Source of the DNA: Channallabes apus
Lineage: Eukaryota > Chordata > Actinopteri > Siluriformes > Clariidae
Length of the DNA: 64,000 bases
Assembly (NCBI GenBank): GCA_030522415.1
Contig: CM060109.1
Location: 4,994,655-5,058,654 of the forward strand
Direction: 5' to 3'
Shown here: positions 1 through 11,492 of the stretch, in pieces
Position numbering within the stretch: the first letter of the stretch is position 1
Layout: each line of letters opens with the position of its first letter
Position numbers and translations under genes: made by a program
The notes under the pieces: generated by a model
Told to the model about the DNA's origin: nothing
Seen by the model: the letters and a program-made list of their open reading frames with translations, nothing else
Database searches by the model: none

Positions 1-102
1 GTGAGCAACAGCGCCTCCCTGAGGGGGAAAGTAGTGATGGATTTGGGATGCGGTACCGGCATCATCAGCCTCTTCTGTGGCCGTTTGGCAAAACCTGCAG
101 CT
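1..102 (+). CDS. prmt2: prmt2 exon with SAM motif I
   Basis: Open in frame 1 through DLGCGTGIISLFCG and ends GCT|GTAAAT. The reading frame is already open at base 1, so the exon probably begins outside the window. Confidence 0.88.
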
Positions 103-3100
103 GTAAATACAGAAAACACACACGTACACCACGATTAAATAAAACAATTATGAACTCTGTTGTGGTAGAAGTAAAGTTATGAGCACTTATGTGGCAGATT
201 TTGTCACAGCATCATGCATAATGGTCTGGACAGAATTCAGTGAATCTTTTGCACTACTTAGATATCTGCCTGAAGTTTAACCTGCATCATACTGTACGTG
301 AAATCACCTGTTATGAATCACATGTTATTAACAGTTATATGTCTGATTTAATAATCTACTTTAAAATAATCTACTGTCTCAATGTAAACAAACACCTGCA
401 CCAATAGATATTAATAAGTGAATTTTCACACGCTGGAGTCGTTTTAAGACAAAACTTGTAGTAGAGTGTATTTGTCTGATGATGAAAATGTAAAACAAGG
501 TGTACGATACTCAACCTTACAAAATGTGATTTCTAAGTATTAAGTTCTGCTGTACAGAAAGACAGACAGACATGTACCTGGGCTACAACCTGAAATAATA
601 ATAATATCACTGATTACATTAAAGATCAACAGATTATTTTTTTTACTTCAACCTTTTAACTCTTTTTACGAACTATTTTCCTGTCAACGACACGTACTAA
701 TGCTGTTATAAACTTAAAGTGCTTATTTATCCTGAAGTCTAAATGAAATCTTCTACTATGTAGGGTTAGTTATCTCTATGTTATCAGTGGAAGCCATACT
801 ATTTGTTTTTATGTGGATTGTTCCACGTCTCTTTTGCGTCCCTCTGCAGGTGTATGCTGTGGAGGCGAGCTCGGTGGCTGAACACACTGAGAAACTGGTG
901 AAACTGAACCGCTGTGACGATGTTGTGACTGTGTTTCGCTCCAGAGCTGAAGATCTCACGCTTCCGTCTAAGGTGGACGTTCTGGTCTCCGAGTGGATGG
1001 GGAACTGCCTACTGGTATAAACACACAAGCTTTATAGGAAATACACTCCGTGTCAACATTAATTATTCTTCATTTGATATATAAATTGGTCTATAATTCA
1101 TAAGTGATCTCAATCCTAAGCCAAAGATGTTTTATTTCTATTTCTCAAAAAAAATCACACAGCTCTTAATTTGTAATCGCTGATGAATACTGGTCTGTGA
1201 TTGGCTTCCCGAGTGTCACATGATCCAGCTCCACTACAGGAAACACAGAACCTGACTGAAATACACATTCATCTGCACTTTTATAACACAATGTAAAAAT
1301 ATTTTTACTTTTTCTCTAAAATGTTATTTCCTAATTGTATCTGCATAGGAAAGTCAAAACAGTGAAGAAATAGTGAACAGCGATTTTGTGAAACTTTTAA
1401 AAAATCCAGTTAAATTCAGCGGTAAACTGCTGTAGTATTAATATTGTAGAAGTCTTTAGTAGTTTTCAGCATTGTCTTGAACCTTCTGGAACATTTGACA
1501 ACATTTATAGAGCATTCCAGAAGTTTCTGGAATTTTCGAGAACTTACTATAACATTCCAGAAGCTTCCAGAACATGTCAAGACGTATCAAAAGATTTAAA
1601 GAGTTTTTTTTTGTTTAGAATTCTCTTTAATTTCTAGAACTTTCTAAAACATTTATAGCAGTTTAGTTACAAAAAATGTGAACTCAACCATTCAAAAACA
1701 AAAGTTAAAGGAAATTGTACCCATTTTACAACTTTACAAAAATTGTGTTACATTGTTTAATTAAACAGAGCTTCGTGTAATAGGAACACTGTGCAGGAGC
1801 ATTACTGCATAGAAGATAATTTATTTTAGTATAGACAGAATGTTTAATCACAAATCATCTATTTAAATGAATACGAGTGTGTGGTAATGCTTCCTTTAGA
1901 TTGGCTCAGACTAAGATGTGTTACGATGGTGTGTTAATTAGTTAGATGACAGTTCTGGTGCGATCCCAGGCACGTCTTGTCCTTTCCTCATTTGCTTGTC
2001 CGGTGTCACAGTTTGAGTTCATGGTGGAGTCTGTGCTCCGCGTGCGGGACGGCTGGCTGAAGGACGGAGGCACGATGTGGCCGTCCTCCGCCTCCCTGAG
2101 CCTCGTTCCCTGTCAGGCCCAGGATTACTACAGCCAGAAAATGGAATTCTGGGAAAATCTCTACGGCCTGGACTTCAGCTGTCTGCAGTAAGTAAAAGCC
2201 AGTCGACCATCCTGAGACAACACGCAGTCAAAACACACGCTGGATATTAACCATGTGTCATTATTTTATATTCATATCGCAACAATTACCTTTTGCACTG
2301 AGCGCAAACACACACACATATGCACACATAAATCTGCACACATAAATCTGAAAAAAAGTTATGAATTTATGATGAAGTTATGATTCTTTTCAATTCAGTT
2401 CTGTGTCAGTTCAGTTTTTATTTATATAAACAAAGTGCTTTTAACAATGTTTATTGTGGCAAAGAAGCTTTACAGAATAAAAAAAATGTCATCTGAGATA
2501 ACAGTAGAAAAAAAACCTTGAGAGGAACCAGACTCAACAGGGAACCCTGAAACAGGGAACCCATCTTCATTTGGGTAATAACGGATAGCAGGGATTGAGG
2601 AGGCTGGAAGTTCAGTGCTTTTGTCTGCTGATTCACGTATTTCGACATTGACTTCAAAATCTATTTTTAAATATATATATTTTACATTCATAACAGAGAT
2701 GAACTGGTCAATCGGCCAGTGAGCGGTGATCAGCTGATCAGCCTCATATATAAACGATTCTGTACCGAGAGCAGAAGCTTCTGAGTGTCGCAACAGAAAC
2801 ACATTTTTATGGAGTTACATTATCAAACATCGCATGAGTTAAAAGCCTCCGATCTGCCTTTTTCTTCAAACTCTGTGAGCGAATCAGTTTCAAACCCTCT
2901 CATTACACACACTTACACCGGTCTCAAAACACCGGAGTGATAATTCGTTGAAAATCGTGTTCGTGAGGATCCCCGCCTGCCTGCATGCTCAGGTTCAACT
3001 TGAGCTTTAAGACTTTGGAGGTGTTCGAGGTGATAAAACATCGCCAGTTCTTTATAATCCTGCAGGTGTCGCACTCTGAACTATTCCCACAGGGGCATCC

Positions 3101-4018
3101 CATACGTGCTCAGTAACAATGTAGCTTTAAATTTAGATTTAATCTAAAGTTAAACTCTTGTATTTGAAGTTGGTTTGTATTGTTTAAATGCTGTGCTTTT
3201 TAAGTGAGAAAACTGATGGCTACGTTTAATCACTTATAAAACGTTTTTAAAATCAGGAAAAAATATGATAACGAATTGGGATCGTGATTGGCAGTATTAT
3301 ATTGGGAGGTGACTGGTGATTTCCGTCACTAAAAGGCAATAATTAATTTGTTGTTGAATAACTAATTAATGTGTGTGTGTGTGTGTGTGTGTGTCAGGCC
3401 TGTTGCACAGGAGGAGTTCTTCTCCAAGCCAAAGTTCAGCCATCAGCTTGACCATGATGACTGTCTCTCCACCCCGTGTGATGTCATCACCCTGGACATG
3501 CACACGCTCAGGGTGTCTGATCTCGAGGTGAGAATGTTTATCTGCAGCCTTTATTTAGAAACAGATTCTTCTACTTTCTGGCTTGAGGTTTTCTTCCTAA
3601 CTGTACGCAGACAAATATAAAATGTTTTGTCACGCGATCCAGGAAAGTATAGACAGCAAGCTCCGGGCCAACACCACCCACAAGCCAGCTCGCTAATATT
3701 CGAACGTGTAACTAATAAATAAAGACCTGTCGACTTTCAGAATGTTTTCTGGAACAGTACATGTCATGATCTTCTTCCACTTAAAATCAAGAAACACTAG
3801 CTGGTTAGATTCTCTCGCTTTTCCTCATCAGCACCATACCAAGATACAACAATCATTTTCATTGGCGTTCAGAGATCAAATTAGGCTAGTTAACCATGGT
3901 TAGCTAGCACTGGTAAGAGTGTTGCCATGGTTACTGTGTGTCACATGAGTGACACCTAGACGGTGTTTGCTAGTGCGGTTGCACATACTGTAACCTCACA
4001 CTGTGTGTGTATGTGTTT

Positions 4019-4059
<41 letters not shown>

Positions 4060-7000
4060 AGCTGAGAGGAGAGTTCAGATTTACAATAGAAAAATCTGGA
4101 ACACTACATGGCTTCACCGCCTGGTTCAGCACGTTCTTCCGTAGTTTAGACGAAGGAGGATCAACGCTGGAGCTCAACACCGGACCGCACGCCGAGTCCG
4201 TCTGCCCTTCACTACGTTAGCTCATAGGAATATAAAGTCTGTGTGGTTATAAATACAGATCTCAATCACATAGATCATATGATCACTGCATTGTGACTTT
4301 ACACATTTTAATTAATGGTTATTTGAAAATTCTAATTTTAGACCAATTTATTAATTAATCTATTAGAATTATTCCATAACGGTAAGCTGCTTATAAATAA
4401 AACAATAACATTGGCAATAACAATTTTGATGAATAATGAGTTTTTTTTTTGTAACAAACAAACAGAATCTAACATAAAAAGTAATAGATAATACCTTATC
4501 ATAATATTAATAACTATTAATAATATAAATTATTTATTTTTTAATGCTATATTTCACTTTTTAATTTATTATATCTTAGATTAGATTAGATTCAACTTTA
4601 TTGTCCCTGCACATGTAAAGGTACAAGGCAACGAAATACAGTAAGCATCTAACCAGGGGTGCATTTACAGTACGCAGTGCAGAATAATTTGCATATATAA
4701 ACAGTATATAGTGAGTTAGATAAATTACAATGAGTGCAATGATTTAGATGCATGCAATGAAGAAGAGATTGTATACTATGATAAAGAATTTGCACATGTT
4801 AACTGTACACAGAAAGTGCAATGAAGGAAGATGTATAGCATAATAAAAATAATATGCATATGTACTGTAAGTAATACACGGAGTAATGTACAGTGAGTGC
4901 AATGATTATAGATGGTTGCTATGAAGGAACATATTGTATACCATGGTTAAGATATTGTGGTTGAGAAGGTTATACCGTGGTGTGAAAAACTATTTGCCCC
5001 CTTCCTGATTTCTTATTCTTTTGCATGTTTGTCACACTTAAATGTTTCTGCTCATCAAAAACCGTTAACTGTTAGTCAAAGATAACATAATTGAACACAA
5101 AATGCAGTTTTTAAATGAAGGTTTACGTTATTAAGGGAGAAAAAAAACTCCAAATCTACATGGCCCTGTGTGAAAAAGTGATTTAATAAGTGATATAATA
5201 AGTGAAACAGTTATAAATAGTGCAGTCCTGAGTGTTTATGTTTGTGTACAGTAGTGAGATGTGAGTGCAGCAGTTATGGGAAGTGCAATTTTATTTACAT
5301 TGTCTGTGTAGTAGTATTTTGTAGTATATTTTAGTCCAAATTAAATATTTTATATTAATAAACAGAGATAGATCCTTGTGCATAATAATAATAATAATAA
5401 TAACTAATCCTTTAGGTCGACTCACTGGAAGCAGACTCTGTTCATGTTGGACAGACCAATCAGAGTTGAGGAAGGTGACTGTGTAGGCGGGGCCATCACG
5501 CTACAGAGAAATCCCATTTGGAGGCGGCACATGTCAATCACTATAGAGTGGAGTATGAAGAAGAGGAACGATACGACTTTCTCTGAGGTAAAGCAAAATT
5601 CACAAGCCAAACTAAATTGTTTACATCATTCATGTAACAGCTGTAGATGTTTGATAGACGTGAGACCAGGAACTGAGAATATGTTCTTTACATTCTATAC
5701 TGTATGTACCGATACATGTTTAAAAAAGTATGAGGTGTAAGTCTGAAATTAATCATAAAGCTTAATTTTGGAAAGCTCTTTTAGTGGACAGTAAGGAAAG
5801 CACTCATGGGAGTAATGCTATAGGAAAATAATAAGCGGTGGGGTGGGGACAGTTACTGTGCTTCATCACATCACCTTGTAGTAGATGTAAAGTAATTAGA
5901 AGATGTAATCTTTATTTATTCATTAAGGAGACTGAAGTGTTGCTTAGTAACAAACCTGTGAATATAATCCTATATATCAGACATTTAAAAATGTGGAGTA
6001 ACTGTCTCAGATTTTTCATAATGTAAGTCTAATATACAGTGCTCAGCCTAAACATAAAAGTACATAAACGTACAACCGCTTTGAATAGTAAGATCTTAAT
6101 CAGCATCTCAATGAACACAAGAACATTTTCCCAAATTTTGACAAAATTGAGTTTAATAGAACATTTGTTTAACTTATTACATGAAAGTAAGGTTAATAAT
6201 ATAACTTAAAAAAGGTTACAAAAGCTTTGTTTTAACTCAAATTAGTTGATGCAAAAATGAATGCACCCCACAACAAAAACTACAATAAATCTAGTATTTT
6301 GTATGACCTCCATGATTTGTAAGGACTGCACCAAGTCTTCTAGGCATGGAATGAACAAATTGGTGACAAATTCTTCAAGAACATCCTCTTTTAGAGCCTG
6401 GATACTGGAGCGAGTGATGCTCAACTTGTCTCTTCAGAATTCCCCATAGGTGTTCGATTGAGTTCAGATCAGGAGACAAACTTGATCACTTTGACCGTGT
6501 TTTGATCCAGAAACACTACAATGGCTTTTGATGTGTGTTTTGCATCATTGTCATGTTGGAAAAGTGCACGGCGACCAAGGGCGTGGAGTGATGGTAACAT
6601 CTTCTCATCTTCTAGAGCAGTACATCTGTGAATTCATGATACCATCAATGAGAATCAGCTCTCCAAAACAGCATCACACATGCAGCCCCATAGAAGGACA
6701 CTGCCACCACCATGTTTCACTGTGGGCACCATGCATTTTTGTTTGTGTTCCTCACCTTTATGATTCCATACAGTTTAGAAGCCATCAGTTCCAAAACATG
6801 TACTGTATCTTGGTCTCGTCACTCCAGAGTACAGAGTTCTAGTAGTCTACTTTTTCAGCCTGGGCCCTGGCAAATTCTAGGCAGGCTTTTTTGTGCCTGG
6901 CCTTCAGAGGCTTCCTTTGTGGACGACCGAGTGTATGCCGTATTGTGTCATGGGAAACAATCACTGCAGTTTGTTTTTTTTACTTTTTTAATCTAACTGC

Positions 7001-7655
7001 AGTGAACTTGCATGGCAAGTAAAATTTTTGCAGCACTTTATTCTGACTGATAAGTAAAGCTTTGTTAATCTTCTTTTAGCCTTCACCTTTGTTGTGTAAA
7101 GAAATGATTGTCCTTCTCTGATCTTATGACATTTCTCTTCCATGTTGTGCCATTGGTGACAGCATAAAATGGGAAGGGGTATTCTTCATTAAGTGATGCC
7201 CTTTTATAATCAACTGTCTACTAGTCAACTGTTAAATGAATAGTTAGACTCACCTGTAGTTCTTTGGTAAGTACGATTTTGTTGTCTAAAATGTAGCTGT
7301 GCTCCTAAGACTTTCATTGAGGTGTATTCATTTTTTGCAGCATGGTCTTAAATAAATTTGTTAGGAAAAATACTTTTTACTGTGTACTAATTCGAAATTA
7401 ATGGCCCATTTGTGGGAGTATTTTGTAGTATAGTCTCCCATAGAAAATGCTGATTCAGATTTCTGGCAAATCTCTTGCGGTGTACTCATTTATTCTGAGC
7501 ACTGTATATAAAAATTTTATAAATTTATAAAACTGCTCTTTATACATATGGAACCTTACAATACTGCCCTGATAATATAATTGTTGTATATTTCATTATT
7601 GTTTGTGTGTTTATTTAAACAGAAAAAGTCAAAGCGTTTCCCGATGTGGAGGTGA
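1..7655 (+). CDS. prmt2: PRMT2, protein arginine methyltransferase 2 (3' seven exons; 5' end outside window)
   Basis: Type I protein arginine methyltransferase that moves a methyl group from S-adenosylmethionine to arginine in nuclear proteins. Exons with consistent phases: 1-102, 850-1014, 2012-2187, 3398-3527, 4059-4195, 5416-5587 and 7623-7655, joining to 304 codons plus stop. Visible motifs: SAM motif I DLGCGTG (codons 14-20), VEAS acidic ribose-binding site, double-E loop around SEWMGNCLL, THW loop in STHWKQTLF, and the PRMT2-type C-terminus ending FPMWR. The human protein also ends FPIWR and has about 300 residues from this point, so the 3' end is complete. The SH3 domain and the start codon lie upstream of the window. 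All internal junctions are GT-AG. The introns hold many repeats, listed separately. I am confident of PRMT2 rather than PRMT1/3/6/8 because of the C-terminal extension and the overall match. Confidence 0.93.
850..1014 (+). CDS. prmt2: prmt2 exon, post-I and double-E loop
   Basis: Acceptor CTGCAG before 850 and donor CTG|GTATAA after 1014; 55 codons, phase 0 at both ends. Encodes VYAVEASS at the start and VSEWMGNCLL at the end. Confidence 0.92.
1479..1644 (+). promoter_or_regulatory. Cluster of heat-shock-element-like pentamers in prmt2 intron
   Basis: Alternating GAA/TTC triplets at exact 5-base spacing. There are three units at 1479-1491, six at 1515-1542, four at 1555-1572 and three at 1632-1644. 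The HSF1 consensus is nGAAnnTTCnnGAAn, so each block fits it. The cluster lies in the intron between the exons at 850 and 2012. It may be a real HSF-binding enhancer or a degenerate palindromic minisatellite. Confidence 0.5.
2012..2187 (+). CDS. prmt2: prmt2 exon beginning FEFMVES
   Basis: Acceptor GTCACAG and donor CA|GTAAGT. The 176 bases end in phase 2, and the split CAG codon is completed by the G at 3398. Confidence 0.91.
3370..3397 (+). repeat. (TG)n microsatellite forming a prmt2 splice acceptor
   Basis: About twelve TG units run straight into the CAG acceptor at 3395-3397, taking the place of a normal polypyrimidine tract. Confidence 0.9.
3398..3527 (+). CDS. prmt2: prmt2 exon with EEFFSKPKF
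   Basis: The acceptor is the CAG that ends a (TG)n tract. The donor is GAG|GTGAGA. Encodes the beta-barrel segment with EEFFSKPKF and CLSTPCDVITLDM. Confidence 0.91.
4009..4058 (+). repeat. (TG)n microsatellite forming the next prmt2 splice acceptor
   Basis: An interrupted then pure TG tract ends in TAG at 4056-4058, directly at the exon start. Confidence 0.9.
4059..4195 (+). CDS. prmt2: prmt2 exon with LRGEFRF
   Basis: The acceptor is the TAG that ends a second (TG)n tract. The donor is GA|GTCCGT, chosen because joining to 5416 restores the THW loop in frame. Confidence 0.88.
4578..5360 (-). mobile_element. LINE 3'-end fragment (Rex1/L2-like), interrupted
   Basis: On the - strand this ends with the ACAATAAAGTTGAATCTAAT-type tail typical of fish CR1/L2/Rex1 LINEs, preceded by TA-rich 3' untranslated sequence with repeated AGTGCAATGA-like words. 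No coding part is visible. A solo Tc1 arm sits inside it. The clade is uncertain. Confidence 0.55.
4975..5182 (+). mobile_element. Solo Tc1 inverted-repeat arm
   Basis: About 208 bases are nearly identical to the left inverted repeat of the full Tc1 element at 43462. The shared stretch runs from the GGTGTGAAAAACTATTTG terminus to GTGTGAAAAAGTGATT. A TA precedes it, but no transposase and no right arm follow. It is a deletion derivative or a one-ended remnant. Confidence 0.8.
5416..5587 (+). CDS. prmt2: prmt2 exon with THW loop
   Basis: Begins in the split codon before STHWKQTLF, also encodes QRNPIWRRHMS, and ends GAG|GTAAAG. Confidence 0.91.
6037..7504 (-). mobile_element. Decayed Tc1/mariner transposon
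   Basis: The ends are inverted (CAGTGCTCA at 6037; TGAGCACTG ending at 7504) and are flanked by TA at 6035-6036 and 7505-7506. The inside is homologous on the - strand to a Tc1 transposase. The clearest piece near 6395-6490 reads SPDLNSIEHLWGILKRQVEH, which contains the third catalytic acid (E of the DDE triad). Stops and frameshifts break the rest, so it is a dead copy in the last prmt2 intron. Confidence 0.85.
7623..7655 (+). CDS. prmt2: prmt2 terminal exon
   Basis: Acceptor AACAG followed by ten codons ending FPMWR and TGA. Its length and sequence match the conserved PRMT2 tail. Confidence 0.9.
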   Translation, partial: KKSKRFPMWR

Positions 7656-8315
7656 CCCTCAGCGCTGACACACACCCACTCGACTGTTCACTTTTATTAT
7701 TTTTACTCCTTTAGTCATCAAACTACCATTCTGTAATCTTGATACTGACTCAGTCAATACACTTCTCTAACATGTGTGATGTGTCATCATGTGTTCTCTT
7801 TAAATGCTGATAAATATTAAATATGAACAAACATTACTGTAGTAACAATAAACCAAACTTATATTTTATATCCATTAACTTTTACACATTTAGTAAATCA
7901 GGGCCTGAATATTTGGGAATATCTATGACGACTCCAATGTCAAGAAGTTACAGCTTTACTTTGGACTGTTATCATGTGTTGACTTTGAAAACTGCTCCAT
8001 AAAACAATGTTAAATCCAGAAATAACTACATAAATTATTATTATTATACATTTTAAATCCATTTACACAGAACATCCCACATGTGCATCAGCTGTTACTA
8101 TAGAAACAATAACATTAAACAATTACATGTAACAATGTGCACCTGCACTACAGCCAAGGATGCAAAACTTATAAAAATCTTTTGACCAATCAGAATTGAG
8201 AATTCAACTGCATATGTAGATCTGCTAATCTTTCTTTTAAAATCGTCCTTGGGGTTTATGACGTGGTAGTGATGGCAAATATGAGGGACTAGCCGAGACA
8301 TGATTATCACAATGC
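7656..8315. other. Intergenic stretch after prmt2
   Basis: Holds the prmt2 3' untranslated region and AT-rich sequence. I see no gene, RNA or recognisable element here other than the polyadenylation hexamer. Confidence 0.5.
7847..7852 (+). terminator. prmt2: prmt2 polyadenylation signal AATAAA
   Basis: Canonical AATAAA about 190 bases after the prmt2 stop. It is the first exact hexamer found downstream. Confidence 0.5.
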
Positions 8316-8666
8316 TAATTTGATTTGGTCTGGGTTCGATTCCCCGGCCAGGCTCGACTCCCGTCTCTGTGTGCATGGAGTTTGCATGTTCTCCCCGTGC
8401 TTGGTGGGTTTCCTCCGGGTACTCCGGTTTCCTCCCACAGTCCAAAGATATGCAGGTTAGGCTAATTGGCGTTCCTAAATTGACCGTAGTGTGTGAATGT
8501 GCATATGAGTGTGTGTATGAGTGTGTGCCCTGCGATGGATTGGCACCCTGTCCAGGGTGTACCCCGCCTAGTGCCCGAAGTCTCCTGGGATAGGCTCCAG
8601 GTCCCCCGCGACCCTGAATAGAGGATAAAGCGGTACAGAAGATGAATGAATGAATAATTTGATTTG
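8316..8666 (+). mobile_element. SINE-type retroposon with 12-bp target duplication
   Basis: The body at 8328-8654 contains a B-box-like GGTTCGATTCC, the fish SINE core around GGTTTCCTCCGGGTACTCC, and a GATGAATGAATGAAT tail. Both sides carry TAATTTGATTTG (8316-8327 and 8655-8666), an exact target-site duplication. The A box is missing, so the copy is 5'-truncated. The same family recurs at 11161, 15307 and 46181. Confidence 0.85.
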
Positions 8667-9894
8667 TATTTTAGAAATATCCTGATTCAATATTATTTAA
8701 TTCTACAATTCATTATACGATTCCACACAAACTTAGCAAATAATTTGCTCCTCCCAAACAGGATGATGTGCTTGATGTCAATATGTGAACTGCCACCTCA
8801 AACGCAAACCGACCTACAAATTTTTCATAAATTTGAAAGAAGGAACAATTTTCCCGTCAGCGTAGCGATACATAAATTACCACACAGGAGAATCACAATA
8901 CATGAATTAATTGATATTGGCCCAATCTCTAGTGATAGCTTTACACTAAATTACATAACAAATATACAGTATAATCTCTTGAATAAGCAATGATAATATT
9001 ATAAGCATAATACCATACTGTTTAAACAAAGACAATTTTTAAAATCTGAATTCTGTCTTCTGCAACAGAAACAGCATGAACAACATTTTATCAATCGATC
9101 ACATGTGCAAACCTGCAAACAGTGAAATATACCGTAGACCTACTGCGCTGGTTGGTGCAGTTAAAATATTATCACATTAAAGCTGTAAAACTAAATACAA
9201 CACAACATGCAGCTTGTATATCAGAAAGAAGAAGAAAAAAAAAACTCATTCCCTAAACTAAATTCTCCACAATGTAAATGTGAAATTTTAGATTGTCTGT
9301 CAAAGTGCTAACAATTTTTTCAATTTTTTTGTGTGTGCATTAGAAGAATCTAAACATCAATGTTAATCATACTTTAACCATTCAAAACACACTTCAGTAA
9401 GCCTTACTGTACGTCCTTTATAAAGGTTCATCAGACGTGATCAGCATGTGTTCATAATCAGTTTCTTCAGTTTTTCTCCGCACCTACAATGCAATAAGCA
9501 ACCAGTTTGTAGCGTGAAGCTCAGCAGAGTGCAATAAATATGAGTGTTAATGTTGCCACGGTGGTTTTATCTCTCAAACAGACTTGCAGATGTGAATCTC
9601 ACACACTTTCGTCATAAATATGGACAGATTAACTATTAAAGTTAATAATCAGAGTGCAAGCTTTGAATGTCCAAATTACTCACACGGTGTAAAAATGCTG
9701 GCGATACTTAGTTAATTAGTTTTACACCAAAGCTAAACAGCGTGTGTGGACTTTGAGTCAACATGTGTGTAACACATCTCGCTGATCGACTGCATCCAGG
9801 GGACTTAACTGCTCTTTTGAGACATGTTGATAAAGCCAAGCAAACAAATAAATAAATAAAAGGAGTGTAGGAATAAACGCCAAAAAAAAACACG
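8667..9894. other. Intergenic stretch between SINE and zinc-finger gene
   Basis: AT-rich. It contains the likely 3' untranslated region of the zinc-finger gene on the - strand next to 9894. No other feature is supported. Confidence 0.4.
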
Positions 9895-10986
9895 TCAGTT
9901 TCCTCCATCGGCGCTACTCCTGGTTCTGGTTTTTGACCGAGTGCTGACCTCAGATGTGTAGCGCGTCACCGAAGTTGCCACGTGCGGCCGAAACGGGGGG
10001 TCACGAGCGTTGTTCTTCCTTTTCCTCACCTCTTCCTCTTCTTCTTCCTCATCTTCCTCCAGCTCGTCCACCTCGACTCCGTAAACACTTTCCTCTCTCT
10101 GATGCTTCTCGCAGTGATTCTCGAAGGTGGCCATGTCTGTGAAAATGACGTTGCAGACCCTGCAGTGAAACACAAACTCGGTGTCATGGAGCTCGCTTTG
10201 CAGTTCAGAAGTGCAAGCGAAAGCACCACAGCAAACGCTGCATGTGTGTGTGACTGCATCATGTGTCTCTCTGTGAATCTTCTCATGCTGCCTGAGCGCC
10301 GAAACAGTCCTGAAGCTTTCACGGCACGTGGCGCAGGCGTGTCGGCCCTCTCCGGCCTCGACGGCCTGATGGGAGAGGAGGTGAGCGGCGGTGCGGAACG
10401 CCTCGCTGCACTTGTCACATTTATACGGCCTCTCGCCGGTGTGCTTCCTCACGTGCACGATGAGACCGGACTTCTGCGTGAATGACTTGCCACATGCGCT
10501 GCACTTGAAGGGCTTCTCGCCCGTGTGGAGCCGCCGATGGGTCTCCAGGTGCGACCCACGCCCAAAACACCTGCCACAATCCGCGCACTTGAAGGGCTTT
10601 TCACCCACATGGACAGCCATGTGGCGCACCAGCTGGGACGGCCGAGAGAACACCTTGGCGCATGCATGCTTCCTGCACCTGTACCTGCTCCGCTCGTGCT
10701 TCCTCACAGTGGTTCGTGTGCATACGTGCAGCGCAAGGTGTGACGGAGTGACAAAGTTCTTACTGCAAGTCAGACACTTGTACGGTTTATCTGCTTTACT
10801 GAAGCGCCTTCCAAAGGGTGTTCCAGGGTCAGGGGTCAAGCGTGCATCATGTCCTGGGGTCTCAGAACCAGGAGGTCCCAAGTGTGTGTCAGATTCATTT
10901 GCTTCCTCTTCCTTAACAGCTCCAGGAGATTGATGTGTTAAAGCGCAGGAGCTTTCACCTGCCATCTCTGTCACCCTTTCATGCAT
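9895..10986 (-). CDS. C2H2 zinc-finger protein
   Basis: An uninterrupted 363-residue reading frame, likely a sequence-specific DNA-binding nuclear protein. It has an N-terminal acidic and proline-containing region without KRAB or BTB, then about eight C2H2 fingers between residues 68 and 300. Five are canonical, including FKCADCGRCF, FKCSACGKSF and HACATCRESF; the first, fifth and seventh lack a second zinc histidine. Three fingers are joined by TGEKP-like linkers (VGEKP, TGEKP, TGERP). After the last finger comes an acidic run of Asp/Glu and then a basic tail, RKRKNN. The first Met is used as the start, but a second Met seven residues on is possible. It may be a single-exon gene or the last exon of a longer one. 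I do not recognise the specific orthologue. Confidence 0.8.
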   Translation of the reverse strand: MHERVTEMAGESSCALTHQSPGAVKEEEANESDTHLGPPGSETPGHDARLTPDPGTPFGRRFSKADKPYKCLTCSKNFVTPSHLALHVCTRTTVRKHERSRYRCRKHACAKVFSRPSQLVRHMAVHVGEKPFKCADCGRCFGRGSHLETHRRLHTGEKPFKCSACGKSFTQKSGLIVHVRKHTGERPYKCDKCSEAFRTAAHLLSHQAVEAGEGRHACATCRESFRTVSALRQHEKIHRETHDAVTHTCSVCCGAFACTSELQSELHDTEFVFHCRVCNVIFTDMATFENHCEKHQREESVYGVEVDELEEDEEEEEEEVRKRKNNARDPPFRPHVATSVTRYTSEVSTRSKTRTRSSADGGN

Positions 10987-11160
10987 GGAGCTGCATCACA
11001 TGAGGTTGCATTTGATCCCTGGTGCAAATTTTCCGAGACACAAGGCTTGCGTTCAGATTTTATTATTAATTGAATTTATCAGTATCAATAAGAATCAATA
11101 CTAATATAAATGAGACAGACATGATTAATGCACAATTAGACACAACCTACAAGTGAACTC

Positions 11161-11492
11161 TCTCTCACTCAATCATTGTCTAAACCACTTTATCCTACAT
11201 AAAGGGTCACAATGCCTATCCCGGGAGACTTAGGGCATGAGGCGATGCACACCATGTGTGACAGGGTGCCAATCCATCCCAGGGCACACACACACACACA
11301 CACACTCACTCACACACTATGGGAACACCAGCTAGCCTAATCTGCATGTCTTTGAACTGTAGGAGGAAACCCACCAAGCACGGGGGTAAAGCATGCAAAC
11401 AACACACACAGAACAGACCCCGAGGTGGGAATCGAACCCGGACCCTGCTGGGTCGAGGCGACACTGATAACCACTACGCCACCGTTCTGCAC
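11161..11492 (-). mobile_element. SINE, near full length with tRNA-like head
   Basis: On the - strand it begins GTGCAGAACGGTGGCGTAG, with an A-box-like GTGGCGTAGTGGTTA and a B box GGTTCGATTCC. It continues with the same core and the GGATAAAGTGG tail seen in the copy at 8328. A (CA)n tract at 11287-11305 expands its middle. This is the most complete copy in the window. Confidence 0.8.

Noticed and set aside
9982..10485. + strand 167-codon frame
   Set aside because: It is a shadow of the zinc-finger gene, opposite its fingers and acidic tail, with no domain of its own.
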